This document shows, one piece after another, positions 1 to 11,400 of a stretch of 64,000 bases of DNA (position 1 is the stretch's first letter; every line of letters starts with the position of its first letter). The translations under genes and the position numbers were made by a program. This stretch comes from Brachycybe producta (lineage: Eukaryota > Arthropoda > Diplopoda > Playtdesmida > Andrognathidae), in the NCBI GenBank assembly GCA_036925085.1, contig JAUPFP010000020.1:2560495-2624494 (forward strand). Direction: 5' to 3'. Under the pieces are notes generated by a model that worked only from the letters and a program-made list of their open reading frames with translations, was not told the DNA's origin and made no database searches.

Positions 1-214
1 TCTCCCAAATACAATATAATAACATTGTTAACATGTTAATGATGAAAGTAGTGATTTGCCTCAAGAGAAGTTATATTTTCATTTGTTAAAAGTAAAAACC
101 GTTTAGCACGAAAAATCGATTAATATCCAATAAACAGGTCAGGATTGAACCACAGGGAAATGGGAAAATTCCCGGTGCACCTCCTAAAAAAAATGTAAAA
201 CTAGAAAAAATAAC

Positions 215-690
215 TATAAGAAAAAGAAAATATCCATTTAAAATGCTCGGAAAAATACGTAAAAATAATTTTAGAAAACCAGAAAGTAATCAGCACGTAT
301 GCCAACGTATTTGCTTCACTGTGGTTTAATTGTGGTTTTTTAAAATTATTTTTTACCAGCATTTTAATGGATGTTTTTTTCTTACGAGCGCGTACTCAAC
401 AGAGTTAGAAATTCGCGATTTTGAAATTTTAAAAATAAAACCGCACTTACCAATTTTTTGTCATTCTATCACTCGATCAGCATATATTTAAGGTGCACAT
501 TGCACTTTGAAAACTTAATATTGGACAACTTTAAATACGAAAAATTAAACATATTGCCGCGACTGTGTATTTTCAAAATGAACACTTTTTCTTTAACATT
601 GGGTCTATGTTGGGCTTAATAGAAAAACGATGCTAGTGCTCTTTGCGGAGATTTTCCGAAGTTATTTTGTAGTGTGGTCTTTTAACAATA
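215..690. mobile_element. Fragment of TTAA fold-back family A (copy A1)
   Basis: AT-rich sequence matching the right half of family A, whose complete copy is at 5858-6817. Shared blocks include the stretch around 460-500 (CACTCGATCAGCATATATTT), the stretch around 560-640 ending in a GATGCTAG motif, and the central hairpin near 250-390. The left arm is truncated. It lies in the CAD intron upstream of the 855 exon. Nothing coding is visible in 1-854; no further CAD exon was recognised there. Confidence 0.7.
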
Positions 691-854
691 TTTCAACAAA
701 AAACTTCCTAGAGGTTATAATGGTCTCTTTAAAACAAATATACATATTTAAACAATGTAAAATTATTTACAAAAGAACTTTACTAAAAGAAGCACTTGCA
801 TTGTTTCAAATTTGTCTCACTTGAATTAATTTTTATGAATCTTTAACAAAATAG

Positions 855-2904
855 ATAACTATGGTGGGCGATCTGAAACACGGAAGAACTGTTCACTCTT
901 TAGCTAGAATCCTTACCTTGTACAATGTTCATTTGCGGTACGTTTCGCCGCCAGGACTCGGAATGCCCGACGACGTAAAAGAACTGATTACGTCTCGTGA
1001 TGTGGCTCAAGAGGAGTTTGATAGTTTGGAGACAGCTCTTCCCGATACGGACGTTTTATATGTTACCCGCATACAGAGGGAGCGATTCGAAAGCAAGGAG
1101 GAGTTCGAGAAGGTATTTCCACTTGCTGGGTGGGCTAATAGTCATTTTTTAGTCATGTTTTGAAGGATATGCTGCGTGTGAATACAATGTTAATTTCAGT
1201 GTTTCGGCAAATTACTTGTCAAAGTAACTGATCGCAATTACTAAATTTTAAACATGAATTAATGACAATTGCATTTCAAGTACTTTTCGAAAGAGTTTAA
1301 AAATACAAAATTAATTTAAAAGTAATTGCAGTTTTTATTCGAAAAGGTAATTACAAACTACACAGTTTCACTAATCAGTGTATGTCAATCTTGAAGGTGG
1401 ACATACATCGTCGGATTTATCGGAATCAACAGTGTGGAAACCCACAAACCAAGACGTTCGATATGTTCACAAACATGGACATACAGATGCATGCCTAGCA
1501 GGGCAAGGAGGTTCATGCACTTAAAAGCAACAAAATAAGCATGTACGAGCCAGTATTCATGCAACAAAAAACAACTAAATATGCCATTAAATATGCACTA
1601 TAAACAAATCTTATTGAAAATTTCACCCATGAAAATTGAAGAAAAATGTTTTATTAGAACTTACATACTACAATGACAAACAAAAACCATTTTTAAATTT
1701 TCAAATTCAAAAACTTCATCGATTTTTCGTCAAAAAATTTTAATATTTAGAAAAATGTCTCTCAACATCCAAGGATGTACGAGGAGCGTGTAAGTGGTCC
1801 AGAGTATCATTTGTATAAAGTTCATCGTTAATTTCATTTATAAGATGAACCTGATTCTATGTTCCCCTTATACAGTATATTTCCACAATTTTCATGAAGT
1901 CAGAAAAGTTCTGAGACCTATTTTTTTTTTTTGAAAAAAATGCAAAAATTACAATTTATGCACTTTTTTTTGCCAATTTTGGCAAAATATGCATGCTTTG
2001 AAAAAAATGACAAAATATGCAAAACCATGCATTATAAAATTCATATATTTAGCTTCAGCATGTTATGAATCATGTTCCTATCTCATTTAGCATGAATTCT
2101 GAGCCAGAATACTAAACATGCATTTGCATGAACCTGATCCTTGCCCTGGTAAATTATCAGCAGTACAAAAAATGTAGAAATTTAACCTTGACTTTTGATA
2201 TTCTAATTTGTAGGCCTACTGGCTTCTGATACCTGGCATCTCTGCCCAGCAGTAAAATTTTGTTGGCCCCGTCCTTTTATGAGCGTCAGACCGAATATCA
2301 ACCAATTAGAAATTGAAAAGGGCGGGGCATGTGACATCAGACCAAGTAACAAACCAATTAGAAGTTGATGACCCTCATAAAAGGGCGGGGCCAACATAAT
2401 TTTACTGCTGGGCAGAGAGGCCTGTCTTCTGATCGGCTTCGTAAGCCTTCCAACAGTGTGTTTTGCTGCATTGAAGTAGAGCAAGGCCTACTTATGTTGG
2501 CTATGAATGACAAAGTCGTGTGACGTTACACACATTGCCAGTGAATGTGGCTTCGTTTTTGACGTGTTTTTAGACAAGTTGTTCCCGTTTATGTGCTTAT
2601 TACAACTTTACCTGCATTTTTTTTTTTTTACTTAAAAGGCTTGTGGATTATTCGTAATTACACCTCAAGTTATGACGTATGCAAAAAAGAAAATGGTCGT
2701 GATGCATCCACTTCCAAGAGTCGATGAAATAAGGTATCTTATTAGCAATTAATTAAAAAGGATTTTTTTTTTGCACTGTTTTGACATTATTGATTTTATA
2801 GTGCCGAGTTTGATAGCGATCCGAGAGCTGCTTACTTTCGACAGGCCGAAAACGGCATGTATGTCAGAATGGCCTTGTTAGCCCTGATTCTTCGACGGTG
2901 TTGA
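855..2904 (+). CDS. CAD: CAD protein, C-terminal end (aspartate transcarbamylase domain), last three exons
   Basis: CAD is the cytosolic multifunctional enzyme (carbamoyl-phosphate synthetase, aspartate transcarbamylase, dihydroorotase) that starts de novo pyrimidine synthesis. The window holds only the end of the ATCase domain. Exons: 855-1112 (after an AG acceptor; begins [18 protein letters not shown]; donor AAG|GTATTT), 2639-2733 (acceptor TTAAAAG; contains HPLPRVDEI, the conserved carbamoyl-phosphate/aspartate-binding loop of ATCases) and 2802-2904 (acceptor TTTATAG; contains [16 protein letters not shown]; stop TGA 2902-2904). Phases 0 and 2 join correctly. The identity is strong: the order and spacing match animal CAD and bacterial PyrB. 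The start of the gene is left of the window. The last residues (LILRRC) are looser than the usual VLGRF-like end. The 1113-2638 intron carries a MITE. The gene converges on SUDS3. Confidence 0.95.
1113..2638 (+). other. CAD intron between the first and second exons seen
   Basis: GTATTT at the 5' end and a T-rich tract with AAAAG at the 3' end. AT-rich filler with no recognisable exon. It contains a family C MITE (2246-2417). The short ORFs here do not resemble any protein I know. Confidence 0.8.
2246..2417. mobile_element. Palindromic MITE family C (GCCCAGCAG subtype)
   Basis: Inverted ends TGCCCAGCAGTAAAATTTT and the reverse of the same at 2399-2420. The inner arms carry GGCCCCGTCCTTTTATGA and its inverse, around a core with CAATTAGAAATTG. 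A sister copy lies at 13497-13668, and more distant relatives at 10432, 13846, 19313, 23597 and 49450. It is non-coding and would fold into one long hairpin. Confidence 0.8.
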
Positions 2905-3167
2905 GCCTGGTGGAGGTTGTAAGTCAAAATGCAAACGTGAAAAAAGAAATCAAGATAGGAATTTACCAGAATTTCAAAACATATTTTTTTTAAAGTAAAC
3001 AATTCATAAATGGGTTGATTAGGAATTTACTAAACTTATCTTTATTTCGAAAAATGTCAATTCAGGCGATTTTGAAAAATATGGAAATATTCAAATTAAA
3101 ATGGAAGTTACGGCAAATGTTGTTAACTTTAACTTAACTTAACGTTAACTTCTTAATGAAATATCAT

Positions 3168-3173
3168 AATAAA
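3168..3173 (+). promoter_or_regulatory. Candidate CAD poly(A) signal AATAAA
   Basis: AATAAA lies 264 nt after the CAD stop; a second one is at 3205-3210. It is an ordinary hexamer in AT-rich DNA, so this is positional inference only. The rest of 2905-3938 shows no gene; it contains AT-rich sequence and a C-rich patch at 3680-3840 that looks like a degraded repeat. Confidence 0.4.
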
Positions 3174-3938
3174 CTTTAAATTTAATTACGTTAAAAAGTT
3201 TGAAAATAAATTTCTAAAAAAAAAAGATAATCAAATTTAAAATGCAGTTTACTCTTCTGATTTTTAACATTGAATTAAAAATGATTTATAATATAAGCAA
3301 AATATTTAAAGTGTGGATTTTAAGGTTTATTTCCACTTTCTAACACGAAAACTGCTCTTCTCTGATGTCACATTCATTGCAAATAAATGTTAAAACCAAG
3401 AATCAAATTTTCATTTTCCCCCCTGAGTTTTCTAGATTTATTTGGTCCGTATTCCATGTCGGTTTTCATATTGGTTTTTGCAATGTCAACTTCTGCAGCG
3501 ATCCAGGCGAGAGGGTCGCTTCAAAAGTGGTGTCTCCGAATCCTTTTTCTCGAATACTACCGAAGCTAGGAAAATAAAATTTATGTAAATCGTTCAGGAC
3601 TTTTATGCACATTTCCACCTCTAACCAGTGAGAATCGAAAAAATAGGAGGCATTAGTTTCATAGTCAATGGCGTAGCTATGACTTTATTGCGCCCTCCCC
3701 CGACACTTAAAACTTTGCGCCCCCTTACTTCCCTCTCCAAATAGCCCTCGGCGGAATTGGTCTGAACAACAGTATAGAACAGTCGGAAGGTTAGGCTATT
3801 AAGCTTGTTGCAGGGGGTCTGTGGGCCGCAGCCCCCCATTTTTTAAAGAATTATTAGAATAAATTTGTCCATTGTTCCGACCGTTCCTCCCGTTAATCAA
3901 ACTAGGAAACAGTCGAACAATGGACTAATTTGATTTAA

Positions 3939-4765
3939 GAGCCTTAGATACACGTCCTCCATCTTGTTGTTTTGAGCAGACGACAACAAGACAAATGAGT
4001 GTTACTATATGGTGTTAACTAAAATTGCAAGAAATCGCCTCACAATCGCTCAATTAAAATACGGTAAATTGCAAAATGCAATAAAAAGTATTGTTCTTTA
4101 AGCGCTCGATTTATTTAAATTTGGAAAAGGTCCTTCTATTTTTAAATAAGGTTCAAATCGTTCGTTTTTTAACTCCATGTTAAATTACATTGGCCCCAAA
4201 ACCGTCCCACAAAAATTTGAAAACCCTTCGTTAAAAACGATTTAGAACAATAACAATTAACAAATTAGCACGTGCTTTTTGAAAAGGTCCTTCCATTTTT
4301 TAATAGCATTTAAAATCGTACGTTTTTTAACTCCATGTTAAGTCCCATAGGACTAAAACATCGTCCAACAAAAGTTAAGAGAACTCTCATTAAAAATGAT
4401 TTAGAGCAATCAGAAAAATTAGCACGTACTTACATGTGTTTATTGCCTTCAGGATTATTCCTTTTTCTAAATTTTAAAAGGATCTTCTATTTTTAAATAA
4501 CATTTAAAATCTTACGTTTTTTTAACTCCATCTTAATTCTCATAGGGCCAAAAAAACATCCCACAAATATTTGAAGAATTCTCGTTCAAAATGACTTAGA
4601 ACAATAACAAAATAATTAGCACGTGCATTAATCTACTGGCATCACATTGTTTCCTTTTTATAGGATTACCGCGTGAAATTATTTTTCTATTACTTATTAT
4701 GTGGCTTCAAACTGGGAGAAAAAACGTTAAAAACCCGTTTTTCAATCAACAACGATCGCAGCGCC
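3939..4765. mobile_element. TTAA-target family B, copy B1 (interrupted)
   Basis: It begins right after TTAA (3935-3938) with GAGCCTTAGATACACG, and shares the CTTGTTGTTTTGAGCAGACG block with B2 (11787-12686, opposite orientation) and B3 (14153-14783). The interior is made of three degenerate units of about 210 bp, each with CTCCATGTTAA and TAGAACAATAACA-like motifs. The right end is broken at 4766, where element E is inserted. Confidence 0.75.
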
Positions 4766-4769
4766 TTAA

Positions 4770-5294
4770 GAATATGGGGAAAGCACCACGGACGTCAATG
4801 GGCCGATATATAACTATAGGGGCCGCCGACGTGGTTAAAACGATTATCGTTTGTGAACAAAAATGTTTTTAACAAAATATTTCTAACGATTTATAAAGTA
4901 TAAAAGTTATGTCACGATTATGAAAATAAAATTAACCTACCATCGTAATTTATTGAAATTCGAATAAAATTTCACACACGAGGCGAAAAAGTTCGATCCA
5001 TATACGTGACTAGCAAACGTTTTCCATTGGAAGCACAGTTTTAGGGGCTACTGAGTCAGGCTTTTACTACTATTGTGTGCGTTTAGTTGGAATACAACAT
5101 ATTATCAAAGTTAATTTTGTTTTCTTATTCATGACGTACAGTACCGTTCATATTTTAATTATAAGACATTACAAATATTTTTAAAAACTGTTTTTCGCAA
5201 ACGGTAATAGTGTTAACGATGTCAGCGCCCTATATCGGCCATTATACCGGTTCTTATATCGCTTCATTGACGTCTGTGGCATCTACCAAGCTTC
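4770..5294. mobile_element. Inverted-repeat MITE E with TTAA target duplication
   Basis: It is flanked by TTAA on both sides (4766-4769 and 5295-5298). The ends are imperfect inverted repeats: GGACGTCAATGGGCCGATAT near the left end and its degenerate inverse (TATCG...ATTGACGTC) near the right. The inner arms around 4836-4870 and 5185-5210 also pair. It is non-coding and inserted into B1. Confidence 0.7.
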
Positions 5295-5403
5295 TTAACG
5301 TTGAGTCGCAAGTCTAGTAAATCAAAAAGCAAGTTGGTTCTATTAAAAAAAATGCTACAAAGTAATAAATGACAGCGACAAAAAATATGGTGCTTTACAG
5401 ATG

Positions 5404-5409
5404 TTTATT
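5404..5409 (-). promoter_or_regulatory. Candidate SUDS3 poly(A) signal
   Basis: AATAAA on the minus strand, 57 nt downstream of the SUDS3 stop codon (5466-5468). The position fits a short 3' UTR. Inferred from motif and spacing only. Confidence 0.5.
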
Positions 5410-5465
5410 TAATAACTCTGAAAACTAAATGAAAATAACAGAAAAAAAATAACAAAAAAAAAAAA

Positions 5466-8400
5466 CTAGTTGGATCTTCTTCGAATTGTATATTTCCCTT
5501 TCTGAAGAAGCGAAAGGTGAACTCGGATTTTTGAGTGGTCCGTTGTTTTGCGAACGTAGATCTAAACGTTTGAAAAACAAATTTTTATAGACATTCAATG
5601 ACCGTATGTAGGTTATTTAAAAAAAAAACGACTAAAAGATGTAATCATTAGTTACGAACAAACAACCTCCATTAAAATTTCGGGTTTGAAATAAATAAAT
5701 GCCGTTGTGTCGGGCGACACAAAAACGGGTGCATAAAAGCGAACCTAGAAAACGCGCGGCAGAAAACGCGTGCATAAAGGTGGCCTTAAACTAAGAGTAA
5801 ACAGACAGATTTGTCTGTTTACTCTTATAGTTTCCACCACATTTTCTATGTCTTTAACAGGCTACAACACGAATTTACTTCAAAAAATCTACACATACAG
5901 CGCCAGCATCGTTTTTCTATTGAGCCCATAGACCCAAATGTTAAAGAAGAAACGTTAATTTTTAAAATACACAGTCGCGGCAATATGTTTATTTTTCATA
6001 TTTGAAAGTTGTTCAATATTAAGTTTTCAAAGTGCAATGTGCACCTTAAATATATTTTCATCTAGTGATAGAATGACAAAAAATTGGTAAGTGCGGTTAT
6101 ATTTTTAAAAACTATTTCAAAATAGCGAATTTCTAACTTATGTTAAACTCCATTGAGTAAATCCTCGGAAGAAGAAAAAAAAAACATCCATTAAAATGTT
6201 GGTAAAAATACATAAAAACAATTTAAAAACCACAGTAAAATCAACAGATTGGCGCGCACACACTGATTTTCTTTCTTGTTTTTTAAAATTATTTTTAGGT
6301 ATTTTTACCAACATTTTAATGAATGTTTTTTCCTTTATTATGAGCGCGTACTCAATGGAGTTTAACATAAGAGTTAAGCGGAGGACACACATACGGAAAA
6401 TCATCCAGAAAAGAATTTTCGAAAGAATTTCAAATTCTGGCCGATTTTCTGGTAAGAAAAAAAAGTTGAGATTGGCTCAACTTTCAGTTTTTTTTTCTGC
6501 TGAGATCTCCGGAAAAAAAATTCCGTATGTGTGTCTCCCGCTTTAGAAATTCGCGATTTTGAAATAGTTTCTAAAAATCGAACCGCACTTCCAATTTTTT
6601 TCGTCATTCTATCACTATATGAACATTTATTTAAGGTGCACATTGCATTTTGAACCATCAAAATTGGACAACTTTAAATATGAAAAATAAACATATTGCC
6701 ACGACTGTGTTAAAAATTAACGTTTATTCTTTAACATCGGGTCAATGGGCTCAATAGAAAAACGATGCTAGCGCTCTTTGTGGAGATTTTTCAAAGTAAT
6801 TTTGCGAATGTAGCCTCTTAACTGGTGTTTATAATTCCAAGCCCATTTATAAGCATCTGAATTTCTGAAAAGGTTTGCGACTTTAATGAAAATAGTTACC
6901 TCCGACGTTCCTAAAGCAGAAATGACTCCACTGAACTTCCCTGTTTCTTTTGAGTCGATATAAACCGACTGCCCCCGATGAAACCTGACAGAAAAGTAAT
7001 GGCCAATATTTAAATTCTCATCCGTATTCATTGTACGTGGATACTTTAATTAAGGCGAATCCTCACCATCGCTTGTCGTAGTACAACTTTCCATCTTCGA
7101 TCCGAGCATCGTACAGCACTTCCTGCGATGGCATCATGAAATCTAAATGCATACATGAAAGAAACCCGTTTTAAAATCTTCTAAAATAAACAATGCCAAT
7201 TACTTTCAAAGTGGCGCTTACGTTCATGGTCTAACACTGGCTTCTTGAAAAGCAGTGGTTTTTCCTACAAAATCAAAATTAAAAGTTTGCAAAGACAAAT
7301 AATTCTTATTTTTTTTTTGTTCGTCATTTTCTCGATTCTGCGCATGCAATTCAATAACGCAAAACATATTTTTATTCGACGTTCAGATACATATCCCCCA
7401 AAATACACGATCAGATATAAATTAGAAACATGTTTCCTGTAAACCACAATCCAAATGAGTCAAGATTTTTAGTAATGAAAGGGGTGTGTTATTCAGTTGG
7501 ATCATGTTGATATATTTGGTGTTTACCCTCTCCAAAGATTTACTTTGGAACGGAACATGTAAATAAAGCAGTAAGCAAAGCCAATCGGCGACAATGGTTC
7601 ATATTGGAGGATATTAACTAAGGCCATAAAGCACACCCCTTGAGCGGGCGAACACGAAAAAAAATATGAACTTTCTGTCGTAAACACGGGTTCAGAGGTT
7701 CTCACAGACCCTATCACACATTAGCAACTTTTGATGCAATAAAACATTGCAATGTGACATGCAACTTCATTGTTTATATATAGTGTGATATGACATGGCA
7801 ACTTGATAAAACTTTATTTTTAACTAGTGCCGAGACTCTAGTCTCACTGAGTTGAACATGTTCAAAACTTCTGACTGACTTTTCATGTAAGTTTCTGACA
7901 AAACAACCAATCAGGCCGTTTGCCGGAAATGACATGTAACATTAAATGAATTCCCGGTTTCTTGACTTCTTCCACAATATGGACACAAACCAAAGGGGGG
8001 GGGGGGGGGGGCAGACATTAAAAAAAAAATCGTGTACGAGTTTTACTAAGATTCACAGCAGATTGTGTGGATGGAAAGTCATTTTACTTTTTAGTTGCAT
8101 TTTACTGGATATCCAGAATAGAATTGAAATTTTAAAATTCAGTAAAACGCGGATTAAAAGTAAAATGGCTTCCGATACTGTACGAGGTTCACCCCATTGA
8201 TGCGCGCGCACCCCTTGAAAACTTGATTTGAACTAGGTTATTACAAAGTTCTAGTTGCAAGTCACATCACAAGTTACATTGCAAGTTGAATTGCAAAAAT
8301 TTGCAAATTTCTAATTCTCTTCATTCTCGGCATGTCGACTTTAATCTCGGTATGTCGACTTTAATCTCGGCATGTCGACTTTAATCTCGGCATGTCGACT

Positions 8401-11400
8401 TTTAATCTTTTATTCGGCCATGTTGCATACACACAATACTCTAATAAATTATTGCATAATTAACGGTGCGCTTAACTGCTAACACATTTGACAGTTAACT
8501 GTTGCATAATTAATACATTTGAAGGGTTTGGACGAGTCACACGCAAAAGTAATATACTTAAAATAACATTTTAATGAGTAAATATTTCTATACAAAATGG
8601 TTGTATGTCAAATACGAGGACAATTGTTCTTATGAAGCATTTAAAAAAAAAATAAAAGAAAATCAACAAAAAAAAAAGGCATTTAAGTTAATGGCATTGA
8701 AAAATGAAATTCGATAATACATCATTACGTCACTAATTTAGCAATATTGAGATAAAAATACCTTGTTGATCATCTTGAGGTCATCAAATATCTGCGATTC
8801 TTCGAGCAAATAGTTCAGCTGAGGTGGACGGCTCAAGTTAAGGCAAAACAAATTCAAAATAAAAGAAACAAAATTCTTTCAAATGTAACCAAGCCTTCCT
8901 TGGCATTACTTCGATGGTGTCGGGCAAGACGTGCATGATCACTGCTCTATGCTTTTAACTAATACGTAAATTCCTAACTTTTTTTTTTTTTTTTTTACTA
9001 TTATTCAGCTAAGGCCCTTAGCACACAGGCGACTTTTTGAAAGACTTTTCGGCGACAATATGAAGTCGAACGCTGCGAGGGTGTTGTCATAATGTATTTT
9101 TTTTTTATGGAAAGACGCCAACCTTGGCGACACAGCCGACTTCTGAAAGACTTTTTGGCGCCAAACTGGAAGTTGACCTGTCGCCAAAACAAAACACCGC
9201 GGGTGTTTTTAAAGTCTTCCGTGTGTAAAAAAAAAAAACGATGTCGCCGGCCGCAGGAATTGAACACCTCCAGGAGACAGAAGTTAGAAAGTGTTTCAAA
9301 AGTCGCCTGCGCGCGAAGGTTGGCGTTCTTCCATAGAAAATACATTGCAATGACGACACCCACAAAAATTGCAACAATCGCCGTTTTTTTTCTTAGTGAA
9401 CGCTTCTATTGAACGTCAATGGAGTTAAAACTAATTTTACCAAAGTTTTTAACACTTTTTTTAGGTTAGGATTCGAAAGATTCGAAAGACGAAAAAAGCG
9501 CGAAGATTCGAGTTTTCGAGTCTCGAATATTTTTCAAGATTTCCGGGATTCGTATGTCCCAACCCTAATTAATAATTAAAGGTGAATCTGATATCCTAAA
9601 TTATCATTTTTTTATCCATATCTACTTTTTCTGACATTTTTTTTCTCTCACTCTGTATACGGCATTATGTAAAAGTACTATTTGGGTTACTTAATATTTT
9701 AAAGATTAAAAAAGGGTTTCCCCGCAGTCAAAAAAATGGGGAAACCTTGAGAATAGAGAATGCACCATAAGTTATAAAAAAAAGGATATCTGGTGAAGTC
9801 TTGCGTCGTTTTTCAGGTAAAGGAAGCGGGTCGTTAGGGCGTCGTCGTAATTTACGTGTCGTAACCGGCTTCACTTCCATCGAATCTGTAAAGAAATAAG
9901 GAGACCAAACAGGCTAGCTTTTTAGATCATGGTAAATGCATGATAAATACGAAAAAAAAATGGCTAAAATTCAACATTAAGTAATTGCACGCACCGCCGG
10001 TGAATTCCATCGACATACGCTCGTTCTCGATGTTACGTTTCTTTTCTTCCAATTCGACTAACAGATTCTCTCGCAACTCGATCTTCTTCTCCTAATTTGC
10101 ACAATTAAGAAAAATCGTTGTTACAAATCGATTCTCACCTGTCGTTACCACGTGTGTGAAAGCGACGAGAAACAAACCTCGTATTCACGAGCTGCTGCCT
10201 TCTTTTCATTGATGTAATCCCTTTCGATGCATTCCATCTGCAAGTTATTAACAACAAGCAGTTAGAACATTTGAGAATTTTTTTAATCGTGCGCTGATCT
10301 ATGATCTTGAAAGTGTGCGTGTTATGTCTTAAGAGCGTAGATACAGTGTTTAATTCCGAATTTCTCCGAATGTAAGCGCTACGATAGTTTTCGATCAATT
10401 TAAAAATGGTTTTTTAACGTTCTTTCTCCACAGGCATTTAGAAATCGGGACGAACACAAGTTGGCTCGCGCCCTTTTTTATGACGACGGGAAACTTCTAA
10501 TTGGTTTGTTGTGCGGTTCGACATTGAAAAGGGCAGAGCATGTGACGTCAGACTACATAATCAACCAATTGGAAGTTGTGTTCGTCATAAAAAGGGCGGA
10601 GCCAACTTCTGTTTGTCCAGATTTCTAATTGCCTGTGGTCAACACCAATATTTAGTCAATAAACCCACGAGAAGATGAACACACTTTAATCTTCGCATCA
10701 CTTGCCTCGTAGTTGTAAAATATTTCGCACAGTCGAAGCCTCTCTCTGTGAGCCTGATCCAACTTCTTCATCCTTCGATTGTAATCCGGATGAATCCCTT
10801 GCGTCAACAATTGCAGTTGTTTCTTAAGATTGTTTAATTTCTCTAGATACATTCTTCGGAACAAGAAAAAAAATAAGACTTTAGAAAACTTTCACAGAGC
10901 AGAACAAAACTCCAACAAAATAACTTTCAAACTCAACTGTTCTTTAATTTCTGTGAATTCTTCTTGTTTGACCATATCGGTTTCACTTGCATCTTCGGTA
11001 TCTTAAAAAAAAAATAGCACAAGAATATTAATTTAATAATTTTCATTCTATCCTTTATTTTAAGAGGCTACATCACAAAATTACTTCAAAAAAATCTCCG
11101 TAAAGAGCGCTAGCATCGTTTTTCTATTAAGCCCATAGACCCAATGTTAAAGAAAAATGTTAATTTTTAAAATACACAGTCGCGGCAATATGTTTATTTT
11201 TCATATTTAAAGTTGTCCAATATTATTAAGTGTTCAAAATGCAATGTGCACATATGTGCATATATGCTGATCGAGTGATAGAATGACAAAAAATTGGTTA
11301 AGTGCGGTTATATTTTTTAAAAACTATTTCAAGACAAGATCGCGAATTTCTAACTCATGTTATAAACGCCTTTGAGTAAGCCCCAGTAAGAAAAAAAAAA

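Larger units (their letters stand above)
8824..9789 (-). other. U12-type AT-AC intron of SUDS3 (intron 6)
   Basis: The minus-strand 5' splice site is CCAG|ATATCCTTTT, a full match to the U12 AT-AC donor. The branch-site-like TGCCTTAAC (8845-8837) differs from TTCCTTAAC at one base. The acceptor is CCAC|CTCAGCTG, 13 nt after the branch motif. Joining the exons gives SP-A-QLNYLL, exactly where the family has PAQLNYLL. No GT-AG pair gives this join. Confidence 0.9.
10238..10705 (-). other. GC-AG intron of SUDS3 (intron 3)
   Basis: The donor is TACGAG|GCAAGT, the canonical context of GC donors; the acceptor is CTTGCAG|ATGGAATGC. The join gives [13 protein letters not shown], collinear with human FLQLETEQVERNY (13 residues each). 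Any GT donor nearby would break the frame or the alignment. The intron holds a family B fragment and a family C MITE. Confidence 0.85.

Noticed and set aside
3365..3577. Overlapping 60-70-codon ORFs downstream of CAD.
   Set aside because: No similarity, no splice context, AT-rich intergenic DNA; likely chance.
6138..6661. Lys/Phe-rich ORFs on both strands.
   Set aside because: They are frames through the palindromic element A2 and its nested MITE.
6768..7031. The SUDS3 exon 10 frame stays open into the terminal repeat of element A2, suggesting a TE-derived C-terminus.
   Set aside because: A GAG|GTAACT donor ends the exon at 6900, and a much better last exon exists at 5561-5466 ([12 protein letters not shown] ... 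TIRRRSN), in phase and matching the family end.
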